DNA from: Stephanodiscus triporus
Taxonomy: Eukaryota; Bacillariophyta; Thalassiosirophyceae; Thalassiosirales; Thalassiosiraceae
Direction: 5' to 3'
NCBI GenBank assembly: GCA_036939755.1
Contig: JALLAZ010000515.1
Span: 1-14,546 of the forward strand
DNA length: 14,546 bases
Below the pieces are notes generated by a model. It saw only the letters and a list, made by a program, of their open reading frames with translations. It made no database searches and was not told the DNA's origin. This document shows positions 1 to 8,699 of this stretch, piece by piece (the first letter of the stretch is position 1; every line of letters begins with the position of its first letter). A program made the translations under genes and the position numbers.

Positions 1-200
1 AGTATCTAAGGTAGGTAGGGTAGGGGTATCTAGGGGTGTTGGCAAATAGAGTGTATTGTTGGTAGTAGATATCTCACCTGTTTTATGAGAATAATTACAT
101 ATGGTACATATCTACGGACACATACATCACACAATTCGTGGCCCCTAGTCTACTCTTAACTACAGACTTCATTTGCTCCCCACGGTCAGACCACGAATTA

Positions 201-227
201 ATGCCGAGCAAAAAATCCCACCCGTAG
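201..227 (+). promoter_or_regulatory. Short upstream ORF ahead of the GCN5 start
   Basis: An ATG at 201 opens an eight-codon frame ending in TAG at 225-227, in a different frame from the acetyltransferase and 56 bases before its first in-frame ATG at 284. If transcription starts upstream of 200, this would be a minimal uORF able to damp translation of the main frame. The transcription start is unknown, so its presence in the mRNA is inference. The remaining bases from 1 to 283 show only G/T-rich GGTA-type short repeats near 10-35 and no other gene. Confidence 0.3.
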
Positions 228-283
228 CTGAGTGCTCTAGATACTTATCTCTCTACTCTAAAAAAAAAGAGCTGCGCCAGCTT

Positions 284-2100
284 ATGAAAGCCATGTCCGT
301 TTCCCATGTAGGCCCAGGCGGCAGACCCCAGAAAAAACGGCGACTTCCCCCCCCCCCCATCGGTGGCAATGACGTAGAAGGTGACAACTACGATTGCGAT
401 GACGATATCGGTGGCCCGACGACGACCGGGCAAGAAGACGAAGAAGCGGAGGCGGGAGGGCTCGCAGAAGTGGCGACGGTTGCCGCGAATGACGGCGTTG
501 GCGTCGGTCGGCGACATCATCGCCAGGTGCAGCAACAGCCGCAGCGGCAGAAAGAGCAATCGTCGTCGTCGTCATCCTCATTCCCTTCCGCCGCCGCTCC
601 AAAATCGGACAAAGTCGACGACATCAACGACGGCGACGGTGGCGACGATGCCGACGCCACCGCCGTCGATTCGAAAAATAATCGCGGGGTTCGTCCTGAA
701 GACACCGACGCCGATGTCGCCGTCGCCGTCGCTCCCTCTGAACCATCTTTAACGTCATCGCCGTCTCCGCTGCCATCGTCGTCGTTGGAGTCTTCCCTCC
801 CCCCCGCGCCCCGTCCTCCTCCTCCCACCCCCTACGACTCCATCAAACGTGCTATAGTCACGAACGACGGTGACCGACAGTCACTCATACGCCTTGTGGG
901 CCTCAAGTCCCTCTTCGCCCGACAGCTCCCGAAGATGCCCAAGGAGTATATCGCCCGGCTCGTGTTCGACCGACGTCACTCCTCCCTCGCGCTGCTCTCC
1001 ACCGATCCCGACAAGGTCGACTGCGACGAGGAGATCATCGGCGGCATATGCTACAGGGCCTACCCGGAGATGAGATTCGCCGAGATCGCGTTCTGCGCCG
1101 TCAGCGCGAGTCAGCAGGTCAAGGGATACGGCACGAAGTTGATGAATCTGTTCAAGATGCACGCAGTCACGATCGGGATCGAGTATTTTATCACTTACGC
1201 CGACAACTACGCCATTGGGTATTTCAAGAAACAGGGGTTCACCAAGGTACGGACATGAACAATGAAAAGGCTGTCGCCAGTTGTCTTGTGGTTTTAATTT
1301 ATGAAAATCATCGCTTGAAAAATGAAATTCTCTATGATTATCACCATCTTCCTCGTCGTGAATTGTCACAATTTCACAAAAAGGCCGTCCAAATGCCCAA
1401 GGCACGCTATCAGGGTCTCATCAAGGATTACGATGGCGGGACAATAATGGAATGCTACGTTCACCCCTCGATCGACTTCACGCGCGTCGCCGAAACGGTG
1501 GCGGCGCAGAAAAAGTTCGTCGAGGATCGGATACGCGCCACCACATCCAAGTCTGACAAAGTCGTGTATTCTGCCCTTCCCCCCGACTTCGCTGCGAATT
1601 TGGAAACCACGTCCCGGGGAGGGGATGCCCACCGCGACGCCAGACGCGCCCTTTCCATACCCGGAGTGATCGAGGCAGGATGGACGATGGCCGACCTCGT
1701 GTCCGTCACTCGCGGGACCAAGGATTCCGACCAGAAGCGCCATGTCCTTAAGTCGGAATTGATGGCGCTGGTGAACAAGGTGTCCGATCAGCAATTCGCG
1801 TGGTGCTTTCGCGATCCTGTCAACATCGAGGAGGTTAAGGATTACCTTGACGTCATACCCGATCCGATAGACTTGCGCACGATGGAAAAGCGCATCAGGA
1901 AGGGAGATTGGTACAAGAACAAGCACATGCTGTATTCCGACATGATGAAGATGGCGAACAACTGCAAGCTGTACAATGGTGAGGGGAGCGCTTATTACGA
2001 GTACGCGGTTAGCCTGGAGAAGTACCTTGGCACCATCTTCCCCAAGAGGGTGACGCAGCAGCAGTCGGGAGGCGCGACCTCTTCAGATGGAGTGGTTTAA
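284..2100 (+). CDS. GCN5: GCN5/KAT2-type histone acetyltransferase with bromodomain (two exons: 284-1246, 1384-2100)
   Basis: Nuclear lysine acetyltransferase of the GNAT superfamily. The family transfers acetyl from acetyl-CoA to histone H3 tails, normally as the catalytic subunit of SAGA-type coactivators. The spliced protein is 559 aa. Residues 1-187 are low complexity, with a basic QKKRR likely nuclear signal near residue 20, then Asp/Glu-, Ser- and Pro-rich stretches. The HAT domain runs from about 188 to 360: the presumed catalytic Glu is E267 in FAEIAFCAV, the acetyl-CoA loop is QVKGYGT (278-284), and [13 protein letters not shown] closes exon 1. The exon join gives [22 protein letters not shown], which follows the family exactly. 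The bromodomain lies near 440-550, with WCF in place of the usual WPF shelf (W461-F463) and the acetyl-lysine Asn at N519 in NCKLYN. The first in-frame ATG was used; the frame is open upstream to 173 without another ATG. A run of 12 C at 347-358 lies in the coding sequence, but the protein looks sensible on both sides of it. The N-terminus is the least certain part. Confidence 0.95.
1247..1383 (+). other. Intron of the GCN5-type gene
   Basis: GT at 1247-1248 and AG at 1382-1383 enclose 137 bases between codons (phase 0). Removal restores the conserved HAT sequence [14 protein letters not shown]. Retention would hit TGA at 1256-1258 and give a protein ending within the HAT domain and lacking the bromodomain. 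The 3' side (CACAAAAAG) has a weak pyrimidine tract. The placement rests on protein continuity rather than splice-site strength. Confidence 0.88.
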
Positions 2101-2886
2101 ACTGTGATTGAGTACGTGCCGATGGTGACGCACATCAGAGGGGAGATGTGATAGCCCGTTAGAAGCGTGGGAAACGGTTGGTGTACGTCCCCACGTTTTC
2201 AAATTACTTCCTGATCTGTGGAACGCACCATGGCGGCAGCAGCTTCCCTACCAACTTTGTCCGCCTCCACGACCACTTCACAAATCCCCCAGCTAAAAAT
2301 ATTGTATAATTGAATCAAGTCAAACGCTGTGTCTCATTTTCACTCTCTCTAGAGAGGGGTCTCTGATTAACTTTGGCTTAGGTACTAGGGTTTATTAAGC
2401 TACGGCATGGTTGAGTAGAGGACAACATTAGTAAAAATAAATGTTACATGTACTGCAATAAGAATAAGAGTTTTATCATGAAGTGTGTAAAAGGGGTGAT
2501 CCCAGGAAAACAGCAACAACAAGTACTAACCATCACAACCATTGTCGCCGCCAGTGCCAGTGGGAATGGGCCCCTAGAGCTTCACAGGAGGCCGTACGTC
2601 CCATGCCAACATGTTGGGTTGATCAGAGATGATCCCCTGAGCCTGAGCAAGCAGATATGCTTTTTGTGGGGGTTGAGAGGGTGCATGGCCCTCAAAATGC
2701 TCCTATGTTGGCCTGTGGTGACATATCATTGTCAGAACAAAAGATGAGTGCTCTGGAGGTCATTGGCCTTATCAGCCCCTCCCGAAAAGCATATCCTCCA
2801 CTTGCTTGGCGGATGTTTTTTATCCCTGATCACCTATGCATTGGTGCACAAGGTTGGGTCTTGCATGGATCTCTAGGTCTAGGGCC

Positions 2887-2911
2887 CCATGATTGCCAGT
2901 AGCAATCATGG
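2887..2911. repeat. Perfect 10-bp hairpin in intergenic DNA
   Basis: CCATGATTGC (2887-2896) and its exact reverse complement GCAATCATGG (2902-2911) are separated by five bases (CAGTA). There is no U-run on either side. It could be a chance palindrome, a binding site or a structured element in an unannotated transcript. Confidence 0.45.
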
Positions 2912-3431
2912 AGAGTTGGTTGTTGTGTTTGGTTGCCAGCCCCCCAGACCCCAGACCAGTGTTTATCAGAACCCTTCTTGATACACATACCATACATAGT
3001 ATTGTATTGTTGGAGAGCTGGTTATCACCAGCAAATGAATATGCATACACAGGAATAAGTCAGAAATCGGAAGTGAGTAGGGAGTATGTACAAATCACCT
3101 TTCTTGTGATTCTCTTTTGCCACATGAACCTTATGCCTTATGTTTATGACATGTGTTCTATGGTATAACAATTGATACTGCCAATTGCCTACATGGGAAT
3201 CTGTTACTGTTTTAAATTGGATTCATAACTAGTAAAAGATTCATAGATGACCAAGACCAAGAATCTATATATATCTAGCCCGCCATAAAAGCTAGGTAGC
3301 AACAGTACATACCTGAAAGTTAGGCAGAAAGAAACCCAGAATTTGGCCATCACTTGTACAACATTCTTGTTGCCATGGTAACCTCTTTGCTGCTTGTTTT
3401 GATCCCCCTAAAATGCCTCCCTTTCTCTCAC

Positions 3432-3748
3432 TTATTGGCCAATTTCTGAATCTGAAGTGGCAAAATTTATGCATGAAGAGATAAGATAAAGAGGGTCTGT
3501 TTTGATTTGATAGTAATTTGAATGTCAACTGGTCTTATTTACAGGGAGGGGATTTTGATTTTTGAGCCCATGCGCAGTGTTGAGCCAAAAAATAGCACCC
3601 CACATTACAAACATTACCAATTATTGGCCAATTTTCAAGTCTGAAGTTACAGAATCTGTATCTGTCTACAACAAACAACTATAGGGCCTGTATTGACAGT
3701 GCTTTGGCTTTGAATGTTGACAGGCAGATTTTTACAGTGAGGGGGTTT
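3432..3748 (+). repeat. Diverged tandem duplication (copies 3432-3556 and 3621-3748)
   Basis: Both copies begin with the identical 14-mer TTATTGGCCAATTT. They then match in the same order: CTGAAGT, GGGTCTGTTTTGATT against GGGCCTGTATTGACA, TTTGAATGTCAACTGG against TTTGAATGTTGACAGG, and TTTACAGGGAGGGG against TTTACAGTGAGGGGG. I judge identity at roughly 60-65% by eye over about 125 bases, with small indels. The shared order argues for an old duplication of non-coding DNA about 190 bases apart rather than chance. No reading frame is conserved between the copies. Confidence 0.55.
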
Positions 3749-4338
3749 CACAGTGTGTGCGGAGTCCGAAGTCCAAAGGATACAGCCACGGTGCCTCATC
3801 ACTGATAGCCTCCTGCTCTATCTCAATTATTTTGCAGCAGAATCAAAATCGGAGAGTTTGTGATACTGAGGCCAAAGTGGCAACAGGTGAGGCATAAATG
3901 AACATGCTACTAAAAGCAACATGCAACTGCAACATTTGGCTTACACTTACAATCTGCTCTACGACCAAAACCAAAACGTCAAAGTTGGCAGTAACACTAA
4001 CAACACTGCCACCAACCATGCAGCAGCTGCCATGCACATTGCGGCAGCCTGTAGCTGTAGAAGGTGCTGTTTTGTTGTTGGAGGTACAATCATGGTTGGT
4101 GATGTGGTGTGCCAGACCAACTTGGAAACTGCAGTGAAGGTCGGTGCGTTAAGGACAGGGTTGATATACTTCATGTAGGAGTGGCACTGCAAATACTTTG
4201 CAATAGCTTCACCAAATGCAAGCATCCAACGACAATAACACAAAGGTACAGGCTTAACAGGTAGTTGAAGCATTAGCATTAACTCGTAACTACAACATCA
4301 AGAACACGTGAATCATGTATTATGACTCGTCTATCATA

Positions 4339-4437
4339 CTCCCCTCCTTTCCATCTCTCCTCCCCCCCCCCCCCTCTTCTTTTCCTCTTCCTAGTTCTCT
4401 CCTTGTCCCTTGCTCCTCCTTCTTTTTTTATAATTCA
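4339..4437 (+). promoter_or_regulatory. C/T-rich tract upstream of the R3H-SUZ gene
   Basis: About 100 bases are almost purely pyrimidine on the plus strand, including a run of 13 C at 4362-4374 and a later run of T. The tract lies about 400-480 bases before the R3H-SUZ start codon, a plausible promoter or 5' leader position. Promoter function is inferred from position and composition only; no TATA box or initiator could be fixed. Confidence 0.3.
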
Positions 4438-4818
4438 GCTCCACAAGAAGCCACAAGCATGAAAAAAAGCCAGCAGAAGGGAACGCTCCGCAGTTCAAGT
4501 GGGTCAATCAAGATGGACCCCCGAAAATAAAAAAAACATAATTACGGACGTACTATCCCGGAGAGGAAGGAAGTTCATGAACAGGCACGTACGTACAAAA
4601 TCGTACTATTTCTTCATTCCGCGTGTGTGAACGACAGACGACAGATTTTCCCAAGCCACGAGCACAGCTCCCCCTCCTCGGTCACCTTGCCCTTGGAACA
4701 CTCCGATTTTTCGGCTCCTGCTCAGCAAACACCCTTCACTCCTCATCTTCTCCACAACACTGGCATATTTTATATTTTCGCCTCCCGACGTTCCACCACC
4801 CACAAAACACTGCCTCGT

Positions 4819-7044
4819 ATGGTATCAAACTTTGCCACTTCTGATAGAATGGCATCGACTGCAGCGTTAAGCTGCCCAAAGATAATGCAGCGCCACGCGG
4901 CTGCCTGCGAAAAAACGTCGTCTGCGGTTAGCGCCCGAGGAACTCTCGGCTGCGTCGACACCACCGTCGCGGATGCCGAATCTAGATCTCGGCAGGGACG
5001 CGCTGAACCGTATGATTCCTCTCCTGATATTAGAATAGCGACTGTGAAGCATGAGAGTCAAGCGACTGACATGGTCCTGGATGGAGATGGCGCCTTGCCA
5101 ACAAATGCCGAAACGGGAGTGTGTAACGGCGACGCTCTTCCTTCATTTAATGAATCCACCCCATCAGCTGATACAGCCGACAATGCGGTGTGGAATCCAA
5201 TGGAAGAGGTGGACTCCGCTCTCCTCTCGGCACTATGCGACGCCCGTGAACGTAAGGCTCTCCTCCGTCTCGAACAAGTCATGGTCGATTTCTTAAAGGA
5301 TAAATCATCTGTGAGTATCGAAGTGGGTGGCGCATTCAATACCATTGCGTTGAATCAGAACTCATTCGAAGATGGGATCAAAAAAAGCAATGGGGAGGCA
5401 GCCGCAGATGGTCAAATGCCTTCGGTGTCACAGCAAGGACAGCAGGAATTGCAATATCAACAGCAACGTGGATTGAGGCAGACGAGCTTTCAAAGGCTGA
5501 TACTACATCGCCTTGCGGACCGGTTTAACATATCACGAGAGCAAATATTCCATCCCAATGCTGGTGCTGGCAATGAGCGTGGTCTTGTGGATGTGGGCAT
5601 GGCGACACAACAAAACTTTTCCCCTGGACTCATTCGCCTTGTCAAAACGAATAAATCCTCTGTCCCTTCGCATTTATTGATTGACATTGATCTGTCTCTT
5701 TTGATCAATTATAAGAACCCTCGTGCACGAAACTTTAACGGGTGGGGGAATAACTCGAATGTTGCTAACTACACATACGAGGATGGCGCAAGAAACATCA
5801 CTGAAAATATGGCCTCGGCCACGTTGGAAGCTCAGACGTCCGTCGCAAGTAGTTCCTGCAAAAAGTCTAAGAAGATGGTTATCATGAAGCGCGACTCCTC
5901 AGGCGAGGGTGGGAGCAATCTAGATGGTTCGGGCAGAGGCAAGCAAAAGGGCAAGTCGCGGAGGAAGAAGTTGGAGGACAGAGAAAAGGCCTACGAGGAA
6001 GCGAGAGCAAGGATATTTGGTCTGAGTGAGTTGTCGGGCAAAGAAAATAAAGATGACGGTGGTGATAATGTTGAGAAAGGAGAGACAGAGCATTATGTCC
6101 CGCAGAGCCAAGATTCACATGATTGTACGCCTATACCACCAAACTCGTCTCAGTCATCCTTTTCAGTAGAGAATGATGTCTTCACTTCCGTCACGAGCAC
6201 TATCACCGCTGATACTGGCACTGCAAGACACATGGTCCCCTCGCAACTCATCTCAGCCGCTACCCTATCTTCTGATAACTCAAGTCCTTCTATATCTGAT
6301 CTGGACCGAGATGATGGGCCTCCTTCTGCACCACATGGAGCAGCATCTTATGAAGTTGACACCTCAAGACAGCCATCAGTCCCTGCGGCTGTCACCGGTG
6401 GTGGGATATCAAAGGCGGTGTATCGTAATCGACAGCAAGAGGAAAATGACCCTGATTTTAGACGTAGGAGCGATGTCCGTCCCACCTATGTGCCTTACGT
6501 GGGAAATCCTTATGGAGGATCGAATCAATATTCAGCCATGGGTCAGCAGCCACCCCCACCACTGCTGATTGCCATGCACATGCAACAGCAAACGCAGCAG
6601 CCGTCTCATTTCTACCATGGTCAGCAACAGCAATACCCAACGCCGCAAGATGCCGCTTATGCTGCAAACGTTGCAAATAACCCACAAAGCCAGTGGGTCG
6701 CCCATCCCCGGGGGTACTATCCTTCTCCTCAGCAGCATCAAGTGCACGAGAATCACCCACAAAAATGGCATCCGCGACCGAATTCAAGCCTTTGTCCATC
6801 CAGTGGAGGGCCAAACAATAATAGCGGTGTCTATCCTGCTCATATAAGTGCAACTCCAACTGATACAGCGAGTAACTCTCAGCCACAGCTAAGTAAAATC
6901 CTCTGGGGGCCAGGAGCAAAAGGTGGCATAAGTTCTCCTTCTGATGCGTCACAAACGAGTGCAGTTGCTGAAGGTTTGCCAACGAAGGGGGAAAAAGCAG
7001 ATGCAGGGGTGTACAACGCCGAAGATTTTCCTGCGCTTGGTTAG
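4819..7044 (+). CDS. R3H-SUZ domain mRNA-binding protein
   Basis: Single-exon protein of 741 aa. R3H and SUZ domains bind single-stranded nucleic acid, and proteins combining them act on mRNA in the cytoplasm. The R3H domain covers about residues 145-280: RKALLRLEQVMVDFLKD, then an insertion of about 50 residues, then TSFQRLILHRLADRF with the defining R226-x3-H230. The SUZ domain covers about 351-405, with KKMVIMKRDSSG, a Lys/Arg-rich linker and EEARARIFG. The C-terminal third is disordered, rich in Gln, Pro, His and Ser (MQQQTQQP and similar runs), and ends in NAEDFPALG, a short-linear-motif-like tail. The ATG at 4819 is the first in frame; a second at 4849 has the better context (A at -3, G at +4) and could be the true start, 10 residues shorter. 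The frame is open upstream to 4627 without an ATG. The gene ends 114 bases from the convergent stop of the next gene. Confidence 0.9.
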   Translation: MVSNFATSDRMASTAALSCPKIMQRHAAACEKTSSAVSARGTLGCVDTTVADAESRSRQGRAEPYDSSPDIRIATVKHESQATDMVLDGDGALPTNAETGVCNGDALPSFNESTPSADTADNAVWNPMEEVDSALLSALCDARERKALLRLEQVMVDFLKDKSSVSIEVGGAFNTIALNQNSFEDGIKKSNGEAAADGQMPSVSQQGQQELQYQQQRGLRQTSFQRLILHRLADRFNISREQIFHPNAGAGNERGLVDVGMATQQNFSPGLIRLVKTNKSSVPSHLLIDIDLSLLINYKNPRARNFNGWGNNSNVANYTYEDGARNITENMASATLEAQTSVASSSCKKSKKMVIMKRDSSGEGGSNLDGSGRGKQKGKSRRKKLEDREKAYEEARARIFGLSELSGKENKDDGGDNVEKGETEHYVPQSQDSHDCTPIPPNSSQSSFSVENDVFTSVTSTITADTGTARHMVPSQLISAATLSSDNSSPSISDLDRDDGPPSAPHGAASYEVDTSRQPSVPAAVTGGGISKAVYRNRQQEENDPDFRRRSDVRPTYVPYVGNPYGGSNQYSAMGQQPPPPLLIAMHMQQQTQQPSHFYHGQQQQYPTPQDAAYAANVANNPQSQWVAHPRGYYPSPQQHQVHENHPQKWHPRPNSSLCPSSGGPNNNSGVYPAHISATPTDTASNSQPQLSKILWGPGAKGGISSPSDASQTSAVAEGLPTKGEKADAGVYNAEDFPALG

Positions 7045-7158
7045 CACGTACACACAACCAGTCATATTAACGTCATTATTATCGTACTTCTCTCTCAGAA
7101 GATAGATCATGTATGTTGATGTGAGAAAGGGGAAGTTCTTTCATTCCTCAGCCGATAC
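7045..7158. other. Short tail-to-tail spacer
   Basis: Only 114 bases separate the TAG of the R3H-SUZ gene (+) from the TGA of the plastid membrane protein gene (-). Any normal 3' UTR of either gene would enter or cross this spacer, so the two transcripts probably overlap antisense at their ends. No terminator-like structure was identified. Confidence 0.6.
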
Positions 7159-8211
7159 TCACTCTTCCTTGCTCGCAAAGAATTCACGTCCGGTAATCAA
7201 GGCAAGCACTGCCAATGCCCCAATCCCTCCCTTCTTCCCCGCCAAAGTAATTGCAGTCATAATAACTCCCGCAGCGACAACACCTGTGAAAATCGATGAC
7301 AGAGCGACGGCAGTTGGCATCCCCAACAGAAACGCCCCCATAGCTCCAGTCCATGCACCAGTTCCGGGGAGAGGGATTCCAACGAATGCAGCTAGAGATG
7401 CCCACTGTTTCTGGATCGATCCAACACCAAGACTAGCAGATTTTTTCTCCGCGCGTGAAAGGATAGGTCCCATCAGCTTTCTGTGTTTATGCCATTTAGT
7501 AATGATTAGGAAATTGAACAGGAAATGTATCAACCACAAGCACTTACTTCAACTTATCATTCCTCAACAGAAACAGTATAGGAATAATAGGTGCCATGTT
7601 ACCCACCACGCAAACTGGAAGAACCTGTGTGATTGGCAAGCCCATCCAAATTCCCACCGGAATTGCGCCCCGGAGCTCTACAACAGGCATGGCCGATATA
7701 ATGGCAAGGACAGCCAAATCGGGAATGCCAAAGGATCGAAAGTAGTTTGCGATCTTTTGTCCGACGTGAAGGTGCTCCGCTGTCTCCTGTACAGCTTTGG
7801 CGGCGTATGCTGGTGGAGAGGAGATGGCTGTTATTGTGCTGGCAATGGCGACGGCAGAAAAGGCGTGCTTTGCGACAGACTTGAGTACGCTTCTCTTGTA
7901 ATGCTTCTTGGTAGCAGGTGACAGCTCGCTGAGGCTGGTGGCAACAACATCGGCGTCAAAGGGCACGCTCTTGAGCGTAGCAGAACGAATCAAACCAGTA
8001 TCAAAGCGCGTCTGAAGGCTGAGAGAGAGCAAGGAGGGAGGAGATATTCGTAGAGGTGTCGGTTGATGACAGATATCACCCGAGTTGGGCAAGACGTTAG
8101 TCAAGAAATCACTCTAAAAGAGCACCTTTACCTTTTCGAAGTTATTCCGAACGCATCCACGTTGAATACGGTGGATATTGCTACCACTAGTAAAGAGGAT
8201 AGTCTCGCCAT
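7159..8211 (-). CDS. Plastid-targeted membrane protein, Sm_multidrug_ex (COG2426) family; exons 8211-8132, 8018-7548, 7480-7159
   Basis: The rebuilt protein is 290 aa. Residues 1-26 form an ER signal peptide (MARLSSLLVVAISTVF) followed by NVDA-FGITS. The Phe just after the predicted cleavage site is the hallmark of diatom plastid presequences. A Ser/Thr/Lys-containing transit-like stretch follows to about 75. Then come a hydrophobic segment (about 79-93) ending in PPAYAA, and the family core: ISAMPVVELRGAIPVGIWMG near 134, a membrane segment ending FLLRNDKLK, a cytosol-like loop LSRAEKK, then IPLPGTGAWTGAMGAFLLGM and further membrane helices. The family is annotated as a putative small multidrug exporter, but its transport substrate is not established, so only a plastid membrane location and a transporter-like fold are inferred. 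The start ATG (8211-8209) lies in exon 1; the longer exon-2 frame alone contains no early ATG. Both introns are phase 2 and both joins keep frame. The family call is firm; the exact N-terminus is good inference. Confidence 0.87.
7481..7547 (-). other. Intron 2 of the plastid membrane protein gene
   Basis: On the minus strand GTAAGT (7547-7542) begins a 67-base intron ending CACAG at 7481, with a branch-like TTACTAAAT upstream of the acceptor. It is phase 2: AA plus A makes Lys, giving NDKLK-KLMGPIL. The strong donor, branch sequence and restored frame together make this splice convincing. Confidence 0.88.
8019..8131 (-). other. Intron 1 of the plastid membrane protein gene
   Basis: On the minus strand GTAAAG (from 8131) begins a 113-base intron. 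It contains TTGACTAAC as a possible branch site, though rather far from the acceptor, then a long pyrimidine tract and CTCTCTCAG ending at 8019. It is phase 2: AG plus C makes Ser. The neighbouring AG at 8013-8012 would break the frame. The intron falls just after the signal-peptide cleavage region. Confidence 0.8.
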
Positions 8212-8323
8212 TGTGATGGTGGTGACACCCTGCTGCTCGCTCAAAAATTCTCCTCTGCGCCGCTTGACTTTATGTAGAGTACGTACTTAGAGTACATAAT
8301 ATGGTTATCGTACCTACTCTCTT

Positions 8324-8356
<33 letters not shown>

Positions 8357-8699
8357 TTAGATCGCTATGTGCTACTGGAGCTTCTTAGCGCCCACTATTA
8401 TCTGCAAGCGTCACTCAGGCCCGTTTGCTTTCAGTGGGGGTCATTGCGGAGTCTCTCTGGATACAACCTGCTATTTTTCTGGTCCGAGTAGTGTTCTTAA
8501 TGTATCCCCTTTGGTTCATCTTCTCTTTCTTTGTACGTGAGGCTGGGCCTGTCTCGTATTTTGGTCCGATTAGAGTGAGTAGTGCGTTTGTGCGTACAAG
8601 TACTATGCAGATTCGTCCGAGGTGGTGTGCACTGCGTACTAGTATACAGAAGATGTGTGAAGTTCGTTTGTGTTGTTCTTGTTGCTTGTGTTGGTCTTG
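8212..8699. other. Upstream region of the plastid membrane protein gene and flank of a decayed gene
   Basis: The bases nearest 8212 must hold the 5' UTR and promoter of the minus-strand plastid membrane protein gene; no TATA-like element could be fixed. The remainder contains the AAGT microsatellite and the 3' flank of the decayed dioxygenase-like gene. A TACTAGTACGCA string on the minus strand (8647-8636) also occurs in the repeat at 10371-10442, a weak hint of shared repeat origin. A 95-codon plus-strand open frame at 8425-8712 has no recognisable domain. Confidence 0.5.
8325..8356 (+). repeat. (AAGT)8 microsatellite
   Basis: Eight perfect copies of the tetranucleotide AAGT lie about 115 bases upstream of the start codon of the plastid membrane protein gene. 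It is probably length-variable between individuals or strains. It also sits near the change from host genes to repeat-derived sequence. Confidence 0.95.

Larger units (their letters stand above)
2101..4818. other. Long intergenic stretch without a convincing gene
   Basis: About 2.7 kb separates the acetyltransferase stop from the R3H-SUZ start. Open frames of up to about 100 codons occur on both strands, but none shows domain-like composition, a consistent codon pattern or family resemblance. The first bases after 2100 should hold the 3' UTR of the acetyltransferase; an AT-rich AAAATATTGTATAAT at about 2297-2311 could serve polyadenylation. The last few hundred bases should hold the promoter and 5' UTR of the R3H-SUZ gene. 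A diverged tandem duplication, a hairpin and a pyrimidine tract are listed separately. A non-coding RNA cannot be excluded. Confidence 0.6.

Noticed and set aside
1..35. G-rich GGTAGGTAGGGTAGGGG sequence at the left edge, telomere-like at first sight
   Set aside because: The units are irregular and few; no tandem array of a telomeric hexamer or heptamer.
881..1405. Long minus-strand open frame (174 codons) antisense to the acetyltransferase
   Set aside because: It is a shadow of the HAT-coding strand: its composition follows from the opposite codons, and it crosses the intron without any domain of its own.
2448..2747. 99-codon plus-strand open frame in the intergenic stretch
   Set aside because: Composition is not protein-like, there is no domain, and several equally long frames overlap it on both strands.
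6458..7057. 199-codon minus-strand open frame antisense to the R3H-SUZ C-terminus
   Set aside because: It mirrors the Gln/Pro/His-rich coding strand, whose complement rarely contains stops; no recognisable features of its own.
7109..7921. 270-codon plus-strand open frame
   Set aside because: It is antisense to the plastid membrane protein, runs across that gene's well-supported intron and resembles no family.
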